NCBI GenBank assembly: GCA_002316315.1
Contig: DCDG01000048.1
Span: 124,614-188,613, forward strand
Source: Candidatus Aminicenantes bacterium UBA1061
Lineage (GTDB): Bacteria > Acidobacteriota > Aminicenantia > Aminicenantales > Saccharicenantaceae
Direction: 5' to 3'
DNA: 64,000 nucleotides
Position numbers and translations under genes: made by a program
Shown: in pieces, positions 17,497 to 25,828 of the stretch
Numbering within the stretch: position 1 is the stretch's first letter
Layout: each line of letters opens with the position of its first letter
The notes under the pieces: generated by a model
What the model saw: only the letters and a program-made list of their open reading frames with translations
The model's database searches: none
Told to the model about the DNA's origin: nothing

Positions 17497-18819
17497 TTAT
17501 GATTTTATACCTTCTATATATTCAGTCAGATATTTATAATCAGGAGCGAGCTCTCCCCGATAAGCAATGACCGCTCTTTTCACCACCGGATCAAGCTCGA
17601 TTTGCTCGAAAGGTTGCTCAAAATCAGCTTTAGCCAGATTGGGAATAAAAGTCTTTAGCCGCTGACTGAAATAAGTCGAGGATTCAAGCGGCAACTCAGC
17701 TGGTAAATTATAGACGGCCATGACCACGGGTCCGTATCCCTCGAAGCCATCAAGCGTCTGACCGGTAACTGGATCAAAAACATAAACAGGGCGTTCCGAA
17801 TCAGTAGCTCTGACCGTGCATTCGATTGAACCATTGATATCACAGGTGATATCACCAATGACCTGCAGCCGGGGCTGAGTAGTTCCGCTATAAAGCTTTT
17901 CTAAAAATTTCCTGGTGACAAATTTAGGATATTTCGGAGTCCAGAAAATAGCATTAATCAGAACACTGAGATAAGGCAGATAATTTTCTGTCACTGGATA
18001 ATACTTTTCAGGGTGATGATAATAATCGTCAAGATCAAACACCAAATCACCTTTGGGCTTGACCATATCTTCTTCTTTAAAAACAACTTTATAAACCCGA
18101 TGAAGCGAAAAATACCCTTTTTCTACCGTCTCGACCAGTTCTGAGGCTGGTATTTCGACCGCCGGTAGTAAATCATATATCTCTTGAGCCCCCTGCGAAA
18201 CATGGCCATAACCAAAAAAGCCGCAGATAAATGGACCTATTTCAGCCGGTAAACCCTTGCCTTCTATCTCCTTGCCTATCTGCCGAATGTCTTCTTTAAG
18301 TTCAGTCAAGTTGCTGTAATCGATGGCCTGTTTCAGCTTTAAAAATGGAGTTTTAACTCCCATAATTTTCATTCTCTGCCCATAAGCCCAGAGGGAGTCA
18401 ACAAGGCCAGCATGGCCTGCGTAGTTACCAAAAAACAAAACCCTCCGCCCCTGGTCATCCGTCATCTTTTCATAATCAATAAGGGTGCAGCCCAGTTCAA
18501 GAATTTTCTTTAACATCGGCATATTATGAGGCTGACCTTTGATCGTATGGGAAAAAAAGATATAGGTTTTGCCTGGTTCAAGCTTACTGATGGGGATTTC
18601 CTTAATAGCCAGTACCACCTGGCTCGGACAGATATCCTCCTGAACGAAGGCTCCGACGGCCAGATATTCGCTATCAGGGAAAACCCGGATGGTAGAGGGC
18701 TGAACATAAATTTTTAAGTCGTACTCTCTGATTAACTCTCTGACATGAGCCGGTATAAGCGGCACTCGCCTTTCAAACCGGCTGATATCCTCTCGCCTGA
18801 TACCAATGTTGTTTTTCAT
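17497..18819 (-). CDS. Lysine-ketoglutarate reductase (saccharopine-forming)
   Basis: A 440-residue protein of the alanine dehydrogenase/transhydrogenase N-terminal superfamily, matching the LKR half of AASS: IGIRREDISRFERRVPLIP at residues 4-22, FFSHTIKGQPHNMPML (about 108-123), LIDYEKMTDDQGRRVLFFG and AGHAGLVDSL. The C-terminal part includes a domain with GDITCDINGSIECT, also typical. It would condense lysine and 2-oxoglutarate to saccharopine with NADPH. It is the first gene of the operon, behind a likely promoter at 18880-18909. Confidence 0.88.
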   Translation of the reverse strand: MKNNIGIRREDISRFERRVPLIPAHVRELIREYDLKIYVQPSTIRVFPDSEYLAVGAFVQEDICPSQVVLAIKEIPISKLEPGKTYIFFSHTIKGQPHNMPMLKKILELGCTLIDYEKMTDDQGRRVLFFGNYAGHAGLVDSLWAYGQRMKIMGVKTPFLKLKQAIDYSNLTELKEDIRQIGKEIEGKGLPAEIGPFICGFFGYGHVSQGAQEIYDLLPAVEIPASELVETVEKGYFSLHRVYKVVFKEEDMVKPKGDLVFDLDDYYHHPEKYYPVTENYLPYLSVLINAIFWTPKYPKFVTRKFLEKLYSGTTQPRLQVIGDITCDINGSIECTVRATDSERPVYVFDPVTGQTLDGFEGYGPVVMAVYNLPAELPLESSTYFSQRLKTFIPNLAKADFEQPFEQIELDPVVKRAVIAYRGELAPDYKYLTEYIEGIKS

Positions 18820-18879
18820 GGTATTAGTCCTTTCTTTTTATAGTGAAGCTAAGAATATCGGCTCAGGGATTTAGATATT

Positions 18880-18909
18880 ATTATGTCATATTATGAGAAA
18901 AGAGGTCAA
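18880..18909 (-). promoter_or_regulatory. Promoter of the saccharopine operon
   Basis: Minus-strand -35 TTGACC (18909-18904), 18-nt spacer, -10 CATAAT (18885-18880), about 60 nt upstream of the LKR start codon. Confidence 0.5.
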
Positions 18910-18961
18910 ATAATTTCGTCTTTTGTGCTGATAGGATATTGATCAAAACTTAATCTTTCTA

Positions 18962-18990
18962 TTGACGCTAGTTATCACTTTGTCCATAAT
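18962..18990 (+). promoter_or_regulatory. Promoter abutting cysS (possible leaderless transcript)
   Basis: TTGACG (18962-18967), 17-nt spacer, CATAAT (18985-18990). Initiation about 7 nt after the -10 would fall at or one base before the cysS ATG at 18998. There is no Shine-Dalgarno of normal spacing. Confidence 0.45.
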
Positions 18991-18997
18991 AGTCAGG

Positions 18998-20395
18998 ATG
19001 ATTCGCTTTTATAATACGCTATCTGGGAAAACAGAGGAATTCAAACCGCTGCGGCCCGGGCAGGTTGGTCTTTATACATGCGGTCCAACTGTCTATGATT
19101 ATCCTCATATTGGTAATTATCGGGCCTATATTTTTGAAGATATACTGAAAAGATTTCTCATCTTTTCCGGCTTCAAAATGACTCATGTCATGAACATAAC
19201 TGATGTTGACGATAAAACCATCAAGGGAGCTAATGTTCTGGGGCTGTCGCTCAACGACTATACCAAAAAGTATATTGAAGCCTTCTTCGAGGATCTTAAG
19301 GTCTTAAGAATTCTGCCGGCTGATTATTATCCTCGGGCCACAGAACATATTGAGGACATGGTCAGAATGGTCAGGGGCTTGCTTGATAAGGGTTATGCCT
19401 ATTTAAAAGACGGATCGGTTTATTTCAGCCTGATCAGGTTTCCTGATTACGGGAAATTATCCAAAATAAACAAAGAGGAATTGAAAGCCGGTGCCAGGGT
19501 AGAATCTGACGAGTATGAAAAGGAAAGTGTTTACGATTTTGTCCTCTGGAAAAAAGCCAGGCCAGGCGAACCCTGCTGGGAAACAGAACTAGGACCAGGT
19601 CGTCCCGGCTGGCACATTGAATGCTCGGCCATGAGTACCCGCTACCTTGGCCCGACCTTTGATATTCACTGCGGCGGGATTGATAATATTTTCCCTCACC
19701 ATGAAAATGAGATCGCTCAGTCGGAAGCCTATTACGGGCAAAAATTTGTCAACTACTGGCTGCACTGCCACCATCTGGTTGTCGACGGAGAAAAAATGTC
19801 CAAATCCAAGGGAAATTTTTATACTCTGCGCGACCTCCTGGCCCGGAAAATTGATCCGGTCGATCTGCGCTATTTTCTCCTTTCTACTCATTACCGTAAG
19901 ATGCTTAACTTTACATTCGACAATCTCGAACAGGCTAAGGCTTCCCGCCAGAGAATAATTGATTTCGTCTACGTCTTGCAGCACCAGCCACTACCTGAAA
20001 CGAGCCAGACTGAGTCTGCCTCAGCTTTAGTGGCTTCGGCTCTTAGTAACTTTCAGGACAGTCTGGCTGATGATCTCAATATCTCAGCCGCTCTGGCTGC
20101 TCTATTTGAATTTATCCGTGAGATCAATTCGAGATTAGCCAGAAATGAACTCAGCCGACAGGCGGCCGACCAGGTTTTAACCGCCATTTATCAAATGGAC
20201 AAAGTCCTGGCTGTTTTGCCTGAAAAAAAAGAAGAGGAGCTACCGGCTGAGATACTAAAAAAGATAGAACAAAGAGAGCAAGCCAGGCGGGAGAAAAATT
20301 TCGCCTTGGCCGACTCCATCCGTCAGGAGCTTCTACAGCAGGGCATTGTGCTGGAAGATACCAGAGAAGGCGTCAGGTGGAAAAAGATCAACTAG
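18998..20395 (+). CDS. cysS: Cysteinyl-tRNA synthetase
   Basis: A 465-residue class I synthetase that charges tRNA-Cys. The start is placed at the ATG at 18998 (MIRFYNTLSGKTEEF, the family's usual beginning); a TTG at 18962 would overlap the promoter. It has zinc ligand and HIGH region TCGPTVYDYPHIGNYRA, conserved GRPGWHIECSAMS, HENEIAQSEA and the KMSKS loop EKMSKSKGNF. The C-terminal helical domain is normal in length. It overlaps yraN by 19 nt. Confidence 0.97.
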   Translation: MIRFYNTLSGKTEEFKPLRPGQVGLYTCGPTVYDYPHIGNYRAYIFEDILKRFLIFSGFKMTHVMNITDVDDKTIKGANVLGLSLNDYTKKYIEAFFEDLKVLRILPADYYPRATEHIEDMVRMVRGLLDKGYAYLKDGSVYFSLIRFPDYGKLSKINKEELKAGARVESDEYEKESVYDFVLWKKARPGEPCWETELGPGRPGWHIECSAMSTRYLGPTFDIHCGGIDNIFPHHENEIAQSEAYYGQKFVNYWLHCHHLVVDGEKMSKSKGNFYTLRDLLARKIDPVDLRYFLLSTHYRKMLNFTFDNLEQAKASRQRIIDFVYVLQHQPLPETSQTESASALVASALSNFQDSLADDLNISAALAALFEFIREINSRLARNELSRQAADQVLTAIYQMDKVLAVLPEKKEEELPAEILKKIEQREQARREKNFALADSIRQELLQQGIVLEDTREGVRWKKIN

Positions 20396-20748
20396 ACTCA
20401 CTTCCTTTTGGCCGCTGGGGCGAGGAAGTGGCTGCCGATTATCTGGAGAAAAAAGGTTACCAGGTCCTGGAACGCAGGTATCATTTTCATCATGCCGAGA
20501 TAGATCTGATTGCCCGTGATGGTGACTATTTAGTTTTTATTGAAGTTAAGACAAGAAGTTCAGCTGATTTTGGCTCCCCGGAAGAAGCCTTGACGACCTG
20601 GAAAAAATATTACCTTCGCCGGGCAGCCGAGGGTTATCTCTATCTAAATAATCTAAACAATATTGATTGCCGTTTTGATGTTATCAGCATTTCTTTTAGT
20701 CCCGATGGCCAACCGGAAATAGAACATTTTGAAAATGCTTTTGAATAA
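20377..20748 (+). CDS. YraN/UPF0102 family putative endonuclease
   Basis: A 123-residue protein starting at a GTG inside the end of cysS. It matches the UPF0102 pattern: GRWGEEVAADYLEKKGYQVLERRY, then a PD-(D/E)xK nuclease-like core with HAEIDLIARDGDYLVFIEVKTR (Glu/Asp followed by ExK), and RRAAEGYLY. The cellular role is unproven; relatives are associated with DNA processing. The 19-nt overlap with cysS implies translational coupling. Confidence 0.85.
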   Translation: MEKDQLDSLPFGRWGEEVAADYLEKKGYQVLERRYHFHHAEIDLIARDGDYLVFIEVKTRSSADFGSPEEALTTWKKYYLRRAAEGYLYLNNLNNIDCRFDVISISFSPDGQPEIEHFENAFE

Positions 20749-20768
20749 ATCAGACCTGGAGAAATAAA

Positions 20769-23402
20769 ATGACAACCAAAAAGCCTTATGTGTTGTTGAT
20801 GTTATCAGCTCTAACCCTGCTCTTTTTCAGCCAGCCTGTCTGGCTTGAAGCAGGAGTTATTCCGGCACCAGAAGACATTCTGGGCTTTAAAATCGGGGCT
20901 GATTATCATTTAATTAACTATCAGCAAGCAATTGATTATCTGAAGCAATTAGCTTCAGTTTCGAACCGGATTAAGTTAGAACAGATGGGTCAGACGACAC
21001 TTGGCCTACCCATGTATTATGCCATCATTTCTTCGCCCGAGAATCTGGCCAGATTACCGGAATATAAAGATCTAATCAAAAAGCTGTCACTCGGCCAGGT
21101 TGCTTCGCCAGAAGAAGCCTGGCAACTGGCAGCTCGGGGACGGGCTATTGTTTATATTGATGGCGGTCTGCATGCGACTGAATGTGCTCCCGCCCAGCAT
21201 CTGGTTCAACTGGCTTATGATCTGGTCTCAGGGGAAGATGAACGCACCAAGAACATCCTCAGCGAGGTTATCTGCCTGCTGGTTTTGGCCAATCCCGATG
21301 GGATGAATATGGTAGCCGACTGGTACCAGAAGAATCTGGGGACACCTTTTGAGGTTTCTCCCCTTCCCTATTTATACCATTACTATGGCGGCCATGATAA
21401 TAATCGTGACTCCTATGTGGCCAATTTAAGAGAGACCCAGAACATCTCTCGCCTGCTCAATCAGGAATGGTATCCGGTTGTTCTTTATAACCACCATCAG
21501 ACAGCTCCTTTCCCGGCTAGAATCTGGCTGCCGCCGAGCTCAGAACCAACCAATCCCAATGTTCATCCCCTTATTGTCCGCTGGCAGAATCTGATTGGCT
21601 CAGCCATGGGGGCAGCTTTTGACTCAGAGAACAAGGATGGCGCCATTTCGAGGATCGTGTTTGACACCTGGTATCCAGGTTATGTCACTCAGGTGGTTGA
21701 TTCCCATAACATAATTTCGATTTTGACCGAGACTGCTCTTTACCGTTATGCCACCCCCCGCTTCTATACCGTACGAGATTTCCCTGTGGAATATCAGGAC
21801 CTGACCATGTCAGCCTTTTACCCCAGCCCCTGGAAAGGAGGCTGGTGGAGGTTGCGAGATGCTGTTGATTATTGCCTGACTGCCTCCAGGGCTGTTCTTG
21901 AAACCACTGCTAAGTATCGGCAGGAGCTTCTTTTTAATAAATATAAAATAGCCACTGAGGTTATTAACCGTTTCCAGCATGAGCCACCTTATGGCTGGAT
22001 CTTACCGGTGAAACAGTCCGATCCGGGCAACCTGGGTGTCCTCTTAAGCCGGCTGATGCTCCTTGGTATTGATGTTTACCAGGCAGATGATGATTTCATC
22101 TGTGACGGAGTGAGTTATCCCCGTGGAACTTTTCTCATTCCGTCCAGCCAGCCTTTTGGACTTTTTGCCAAGAACATGCTGGAAGAACAGCATTATCCTG
22201 ACCTTCGAAAGTACCCGGATCTCTGGCAGGGGTTGGTGGCCAGTAAAAAGTTTGAAGGAGCACCGATTGAGGCCTACGATATGATGGGCTGGACACTCCC
22301 CTATCAATTCAATCTTCAGGTTAAAACCGCCAATACTCCATTTAAAGTCAAAATGACCAGGGTAAATCAACTTGATTTCCCTCAAGGCAGACTGGAAGGT
22401 GCAGGCAGTGGGGCCTATCTACTGGACCACAGCCAGAACGCTTCTTTTGCTGCTATGAATCGCATCTTCAAGGTGAAGGGCAAAATCAAATGGGCTAAAA
22501 AGCCGTTCAACCACAATGGCCAGAGTTATCCTGAAGGAACAATTATCGCCAGCGGTTGCAGTCATGATTTTATGGAAAAACTGGCCAGCAGCCTGAAGCT
22601 CAGGATTCAAGCCCTGCCTTCTTCTCCAGCTGTTGAAACCTATGAAATCTCCGCAACCAGAACCGGCCTTTATCAATCATGGGTGGCCGTGGAAGATGAA
22701 GGCTGGACGAGATATATTCTCGATGAACAGGAATTTATTTACCAGATTCTGCATGATGCAGAAATTAGAGCGGGTAATCTGGCTGCTGCTTACGACACCA
22801 TTATTATTCCTGATCATTATTCGGTTGACCTTTTGATTAACGGCTATCAAAAAGGTACCATGCCACCCGATTATGTCAGCGGTCTGACACCCGCCGGTGT
22901 CAATAACCTGAAAGAATTTGTGCGGAGAGGCGGGACGTTAATTTTTATGAATACTTCCTGTAATTTGGCTACCCAGGAGTTTAAGGCACCCGTCAGAAAT
23001 ATTCTTGAAAAAGCCAGAAGAGAAGAATTTAATTGCGTTGGTTCTATCCTTCAGGCTGAATTTGACCTGACTCACCCTGTAGCCTATGGCCTGAGCAATC
23101 CTCAACCTATTATTTTTGCTGATAGCTGTGCCTTCGATGTTTATCCTTCTTTTACTGAGAAAAACGCTCCTAAGGTGGCAGCCAGGTATGCCAGTGATAG
23201 TTTACTCCTCAGCGGCTGGATTTACGGACAGAATCTAATTCAGCAAAAAGCAGCGGTGGTAGAAGTTCCGATAGAAAACGGCCGATTAATTCTCCTGGGC
23301 TTTCCAGTCGCGTACCGGGCTCAGCCGCGAGGCACCTTTAAGCTTCTTTTCAATTCAATTTATTATGGCTCGGTTAAGGCTGGTTCCGGGCCAAATCTTT
23401 AA
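20769..23402 (+). CDS. Secreted M14-family zinc carboxypeptidase-like protein
   Basis: An 877-residue exported protein with signal sequence (residues 7-28, VLLMLSALTLLFFSQP). The N-terminal catalytic domain has the zinc-binding pair H135/E138 in GGLHATECAP, a later NHHQTAPFPARIW that can supply the second His, and ETALYRYATPRFY, where Glu may be the general base. The C-terminal half (from about residue 420) has no catalytic motif and may be a beta/alpha accessory domain ending in a glutamine-amidotransferase-like segment (VRRGGTLIFMNTS). It probably trims peptides in the periplasm or outside the cell. It starts 20 nt after yraN. Confidence 0.85.
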   Translation: MTTKKPYVLLMLSALTLLFFSQPVWLEAGVIPAPEDILGFKIGADYHLINYQQAIDYLKQLASVSNRIKLEQMGQTTLGLPMYYAIISSPENLARLPEYKDLIKKLSLGQVASPEEAWQLAARGRAIVYIDGGLHATECAPAQHLVQLAYDLVSGEDERTKNILSEVICLLVLANPDGMNMVADWYQKNLGTPFEVSPLPYLYHYYGGHDNNRDSYVANLRETQNISRLLNQEWYPVVLYNHHQTAPFPARIWLPPSSEPTNPNVHPLIVRWQNLIGSAMGAAFDSENKDGAISRIVFDTWYPGYVTQVVDSHNIISILTETALYRYATPRFYTVRDFPVEYQDLTMSAFYPSPWKGGWWRLRDAVDYCLTASRAVLETTAKYRQELLFNKYKIATEVINRFQHEPPYGWILPVKQSDPGNLGVLLSRLMLLGIDVYQADDDFICDGVSYPRGTFLIPSSQPFGLFAKNMLEEQHYPDLRKYPDLWQGLVASKKFEGAPIEAYDMMGWTLPYQFNLQVKTANTPFKVKMTRVNQLDFPQGRLEGAGSGAYLLDHSQNASFAAMNRIFKVKGKIKWAKKPFNHNGQSYPEGTIIASGCSHDFMEKLASSLKLRIQALPSSPAVETYEISATRTGLYQSWVAVEDEGWTRYILDEQEFIYQILHDAEIRAGNLAAAYDTIIIPDHYSVDLLINGYQKGTMPPDYVSGLTPAGVNNLKEFVRRGGTLIFMNTSCNLATQEFKAPVRNILEKARREEFNCVGSILQAEFDLTHPVAYGLSNPQPIIFADSCAFDVYPSFTEKNAPKVAARYASDSLLLSGWIYGQNLIQQKAAVVEVPIENGRLILLGFPVAYRAQPRGTFKLLFNSIYYGSVKAGSGPNL

Positions 23403-23486
23403 ATTGTCGCCAAACAGAGCGACAGGAGACACAAAGATTAGAAAATCTGGAATCTTTCAGGATAAGAACACGTTAATGATTGTCAA

Positions 23487-23999
23487 TCAGACAGCCAGTT
23501 GCTGCGGTGCCTCTTCCACTTTTCTTATTGAAGAGGTGTCACCCGTCGTCCTGGCCAGATCAGCTATTGTTTCGTGAAAAAGAGGATGAACCAAATCGGG
23601 AGCAATTTCGTTCAGAGGAATCATCACAAAATTTCGAAAACTCATTCTCGGATGTGGAATCATCAATTTTTGGGTTTGAACAACAGTCTTCTCCGCCAGG
23701 AGGATATCTATATCAATAATCCTTGGCCCCTTATCGAAAGCAGGCCGGCGCTTCATCTTCTGTTCAATGTCCTTAACTAAATCAAGGAAAGAAATCGGAT
23801 TACAGGCAATTTCAATTTCCAGCACCTGATTATAAAACCAGGGTTGCTTCTGATAATCTACCGGCTCGGTTTCATAAATTGAAGATTGCCTCAAAATCCT
23901 GCTCCCGGCTTTTTCCAGCAAAAGGCGGGCCTGTTTTAAATGGCGAGCGCGGTCGCCCAAGTTGCTGCCCAGAGATACAAAGTATTTCATTTTAGCCAT
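23487..23999 (-). CDS. folK: HPPK, folate biosynthesis pyrophosphokinase
   Basis: A 170-residue 2-amino-4-hydroxy-6-hydroxymethyldihydropteridine diphosphokinase, which transfers pyrophosphate from ATP before the DHPS step of folate synthesis. Motifs: FVSLGSNLGDRARHL, IYETEPVDYQKQPWFYNQV, the Mg2+-binding GPRIIDIDILL (two Asp), and IPHPRMSFRNFVMIPL. The start is set at the ATG at 23999; a GTG four codons upstream has no better context. It is convergent with the M14 gene, with 84 nt between. No other fol gene is nearby. Confidence 0.93.
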   Translation of the reverse strand: MAKMKYFVSLGSNLGDRARHLKQARLLLEKAGSRILRQSSIYETEPVDYQKQPWFYNQVLEIEIACNPISFLDLVKDIEQKMKRRPAFDKGPRIIDIDILLAEKTVVQTQKLMIPHPRMSFRNFVMIPLNEIAPDLVHPLFHETIADLARTTGDTSSIRKVEEAPQQLAV

Positions 24000-24248
24000 A
24001 AATATTAGCACTATTCAGCTAAATTTCAATACTTTTTTATAAAAATTTTTTTGGTGCCTTTCCACCCAGGAAATATCGGAAACAACCAATAGCTATCAGA
24101 AAAGTTTTTGTTTGATAAAGATATGTTTTTCTAATAACATAAAATATTAATATCTGATTATGGATAGTAACTATAATTTTAGCCGTCCTTCCCCTGCCTT
24201 CAGTCTAGATCAATTTCAATATTTAAAAACTATCTGGGGGTTTTAAAG

Positions 24249-25439
24249 ATGACATTAATCTACCTCGATAATGGCGCGACATCTTTTCCCAAGCCGGAGG
24301 AAGTTTACCGGTTTATGGATTATTTTTACCGACACTTCGGGGTAAATCCCGGGCGCTCGGGCTATGACCTCTGCCTCGAAGCCGGACAGATGGTTGATGA
24401 AACCAGAAGACTCCTGAACGATTTTTTCCAGGTAGGCGACCCAAACCGGGTCTGCTTTGGCTATAATTCGACCGACGCTCTCAACCTGGCCATCTTTGGT
24501 CTTCTCGAGCCAGGAGATCACGCCATTACCACCACCCTTGAGCATAACTCTGTTCTGCGGCCCCTTTATCATCTATCATTGACCGGAGTAGAAATCGATT
24601 ATGTCGCTTTTGACTGCCAGGGTTTTGTTGATCCCGGCGAGATTAAAAAGAGAATAAAAAAGAATACTAAACTGGTTGTCATCAATCATGCCTCCAATGT
24701 GATGGGAACAATTCAGCCCATAAAGGAAATCGGGCAGATCTGTAAAGAAAAAGGGGTTATCTTTCTCGTTGACGCCTCACAATCAGCCGGGAAAATTCCT
24801 GTTAGTATGAAAGATATGAACCTGGATGTAGTGGCTTTTACCGGCCATAAATCTCTCCTTGGTCCGACAGGCATTGGTGGCTTATGTGTCGGGCCTGAGG
24901 TAAAGATCAGAATCACCCGAGCCGGTGGAACAGGCGTTCGTTCAGCTCAGAAGACCCACCTCGAAGAATATCCCTGGCGGCTGGAATATGGTACCGCGAA
25001 TCTTTTGGGTCTCTCCGGCCTGAATGCTGGCATCAAATGGATTCTGACTGAGGGCTTAGATAAGATCCATGAGCAAGAAATGCATTTGACCAGGATGTTG
25101 GTTGATGGATTAAAAGAGATTGAGGGCGTGACACTTTACTGTCAGGATAACCTCGCCCGCCACATTGGTGTCATTCCCTTTAATGTTAACGGGTTGGAAG
25201 CTCAGGATACTGGCATCCTGCTCGATGTAGATTATAATATTGCCTGCCGGACGGGCTTGCACTGCGCACCGCTGGTCCATGAGCAACTTGGCACGAATAA
25301 AATTAAAGGGGCTGTCCGGTTTGGGATAGGACCATTTAATACTGAAAATGATATCAAAGCAGCTATTAGAGCTGTGGCAGAGGTTGCTGATTTCCAAAGG
25401 GAAAAGGGGAAAAAGAAAACGGCAGACAGTGGAAATTAA
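24249..25439 (+). CDS. Class V aminotransferase / cysteine desulfurase family protein
   Basis: A 396-residue PLP enzyme most like the SufS-type desulfurase subgroup. It begins IYLDNGATSFPKPEEVY, has the cofactor-stacking His99 in TTTLEHNS, Asp175 in FLVDASQSAGK, the Schiff-base Lys201 in FTGHKSLLGPTG, and a catalytic Cys339 in CRTGLHCAPLVHEQLG. It would remove sulfur from cysteine as an enzyme persulfide. No scaffold (sufU/iscU) is adjacent, but the sulfur-carrier DsrC gene lies 11 nt away, convergent. Starts behind a 237-nt AT-rich intergenic region. Confidence 0.88.
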   Translation: MTLIYLDNGATSFPKPEEVYRFMDYFYRHFGVNPGRSGYDLCLEAGQMVDETRRLLNDFFQVGDPNRVCFGYNSTDALNLAIFGLLEPGDHAITTTLEHNSVLRPLYHLSLTGVEIDYVAFDCQGFVDPGEIKKRIKKNTKLVVINHASNVMGTIQPIKEIGQICKEKGVIFLVDASQSAGKIPVSMKDMNLDVVAFTGHKSLLGPTGIGGLCVGPEVKIRITRAGGTGVRSAQKTHLEEYPWRLEYGTANLLGLSGLNAGIKWILTEGLDKIHEQEMHLTRMLVDGLKEIEGVTLYCQDNLARHIGVIPFNVNGLEAQDTGILLDVDYNIACRTGLHCAPLVHEQLGTNKIKGAVRFGIGPFNTENDIKAAIRAVAEVADFQREKGKKKTADSGN

Positions 25440-25450
25440 TCCTTGAGACT

Positions 25451-25771
25451 TCAGACACAGCCATCTGGCTTGGGTAGGCCAGCCACTTTACAGGCACCTT
25501 TGGCCGGCCCCGAGGGGAACAGCTGGTAGATCTGCTTTAAATTGATGCCGGTCTCATTAACCATCTTCCGGATCATAGGCGCCTGACCTTTCTGCAAATA
25601 ATAATCACGGATATAATTGACAATTCTCCAGTGCTCTTCTTTCATCTGATCGATACCCTCAGCCATTCTGGCCAGCTCCTCGGCTATCTCTTTATCCCAG
25701 ACTTCAGGACTGGCTAAAAACCCATCTTCATTCAGCTTAAGCTTCTTACCTTTGATTTCGAGTTCCATCAT
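25451..25771 (-). CDS. dsrC: DsrC/TusE sulfur carrier with both redox cysteines
   Basis: A 106-residue sulfur-trafficking protein. The C-terminal arm LFPSGPAKGACKVAGLPKP (followed by DGCV) carries C94 and the penultimate C105, 11 residues apart as in true DsrC; TusE proteins lack the first. In sulfite reducers the pair forms the trisulfide product of DsrAB. No dsrAB or tus genes are visible here. An AGGAGG site precedes the ATG-ATG start. It is convergent with the desulfurase, which could provide persulfide sulfur. Confidence 0.9.
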   Translation of the reverse strand: MMELEIKGKKLKLNEDGFLASPEVWDKEIAEELARMAEGIDQMKEEHWRIVNYIRDYYLQKGQAPMIRKMVNETGINLKQIYQLFPSGPAKGACKVAGLPKPDGCV

Positions 25772-25828
25772 AGGCCTTAACTCCTCCTCATGGCTGGATA
25801 AAATTACAGATGATCTTCTTCCACAAGA

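Noticed and set aside
18962..18997. TTG start extending cysS
   Set aside because: It would place the promoter inside the gene; the ATG at 18998 gives the standard N-terminus.
23405..23424. Hairpin TGTCGC/GCGACA after the M14 gene as terminator
   Set aside because: There is no T-run and the stem is only six pairs.
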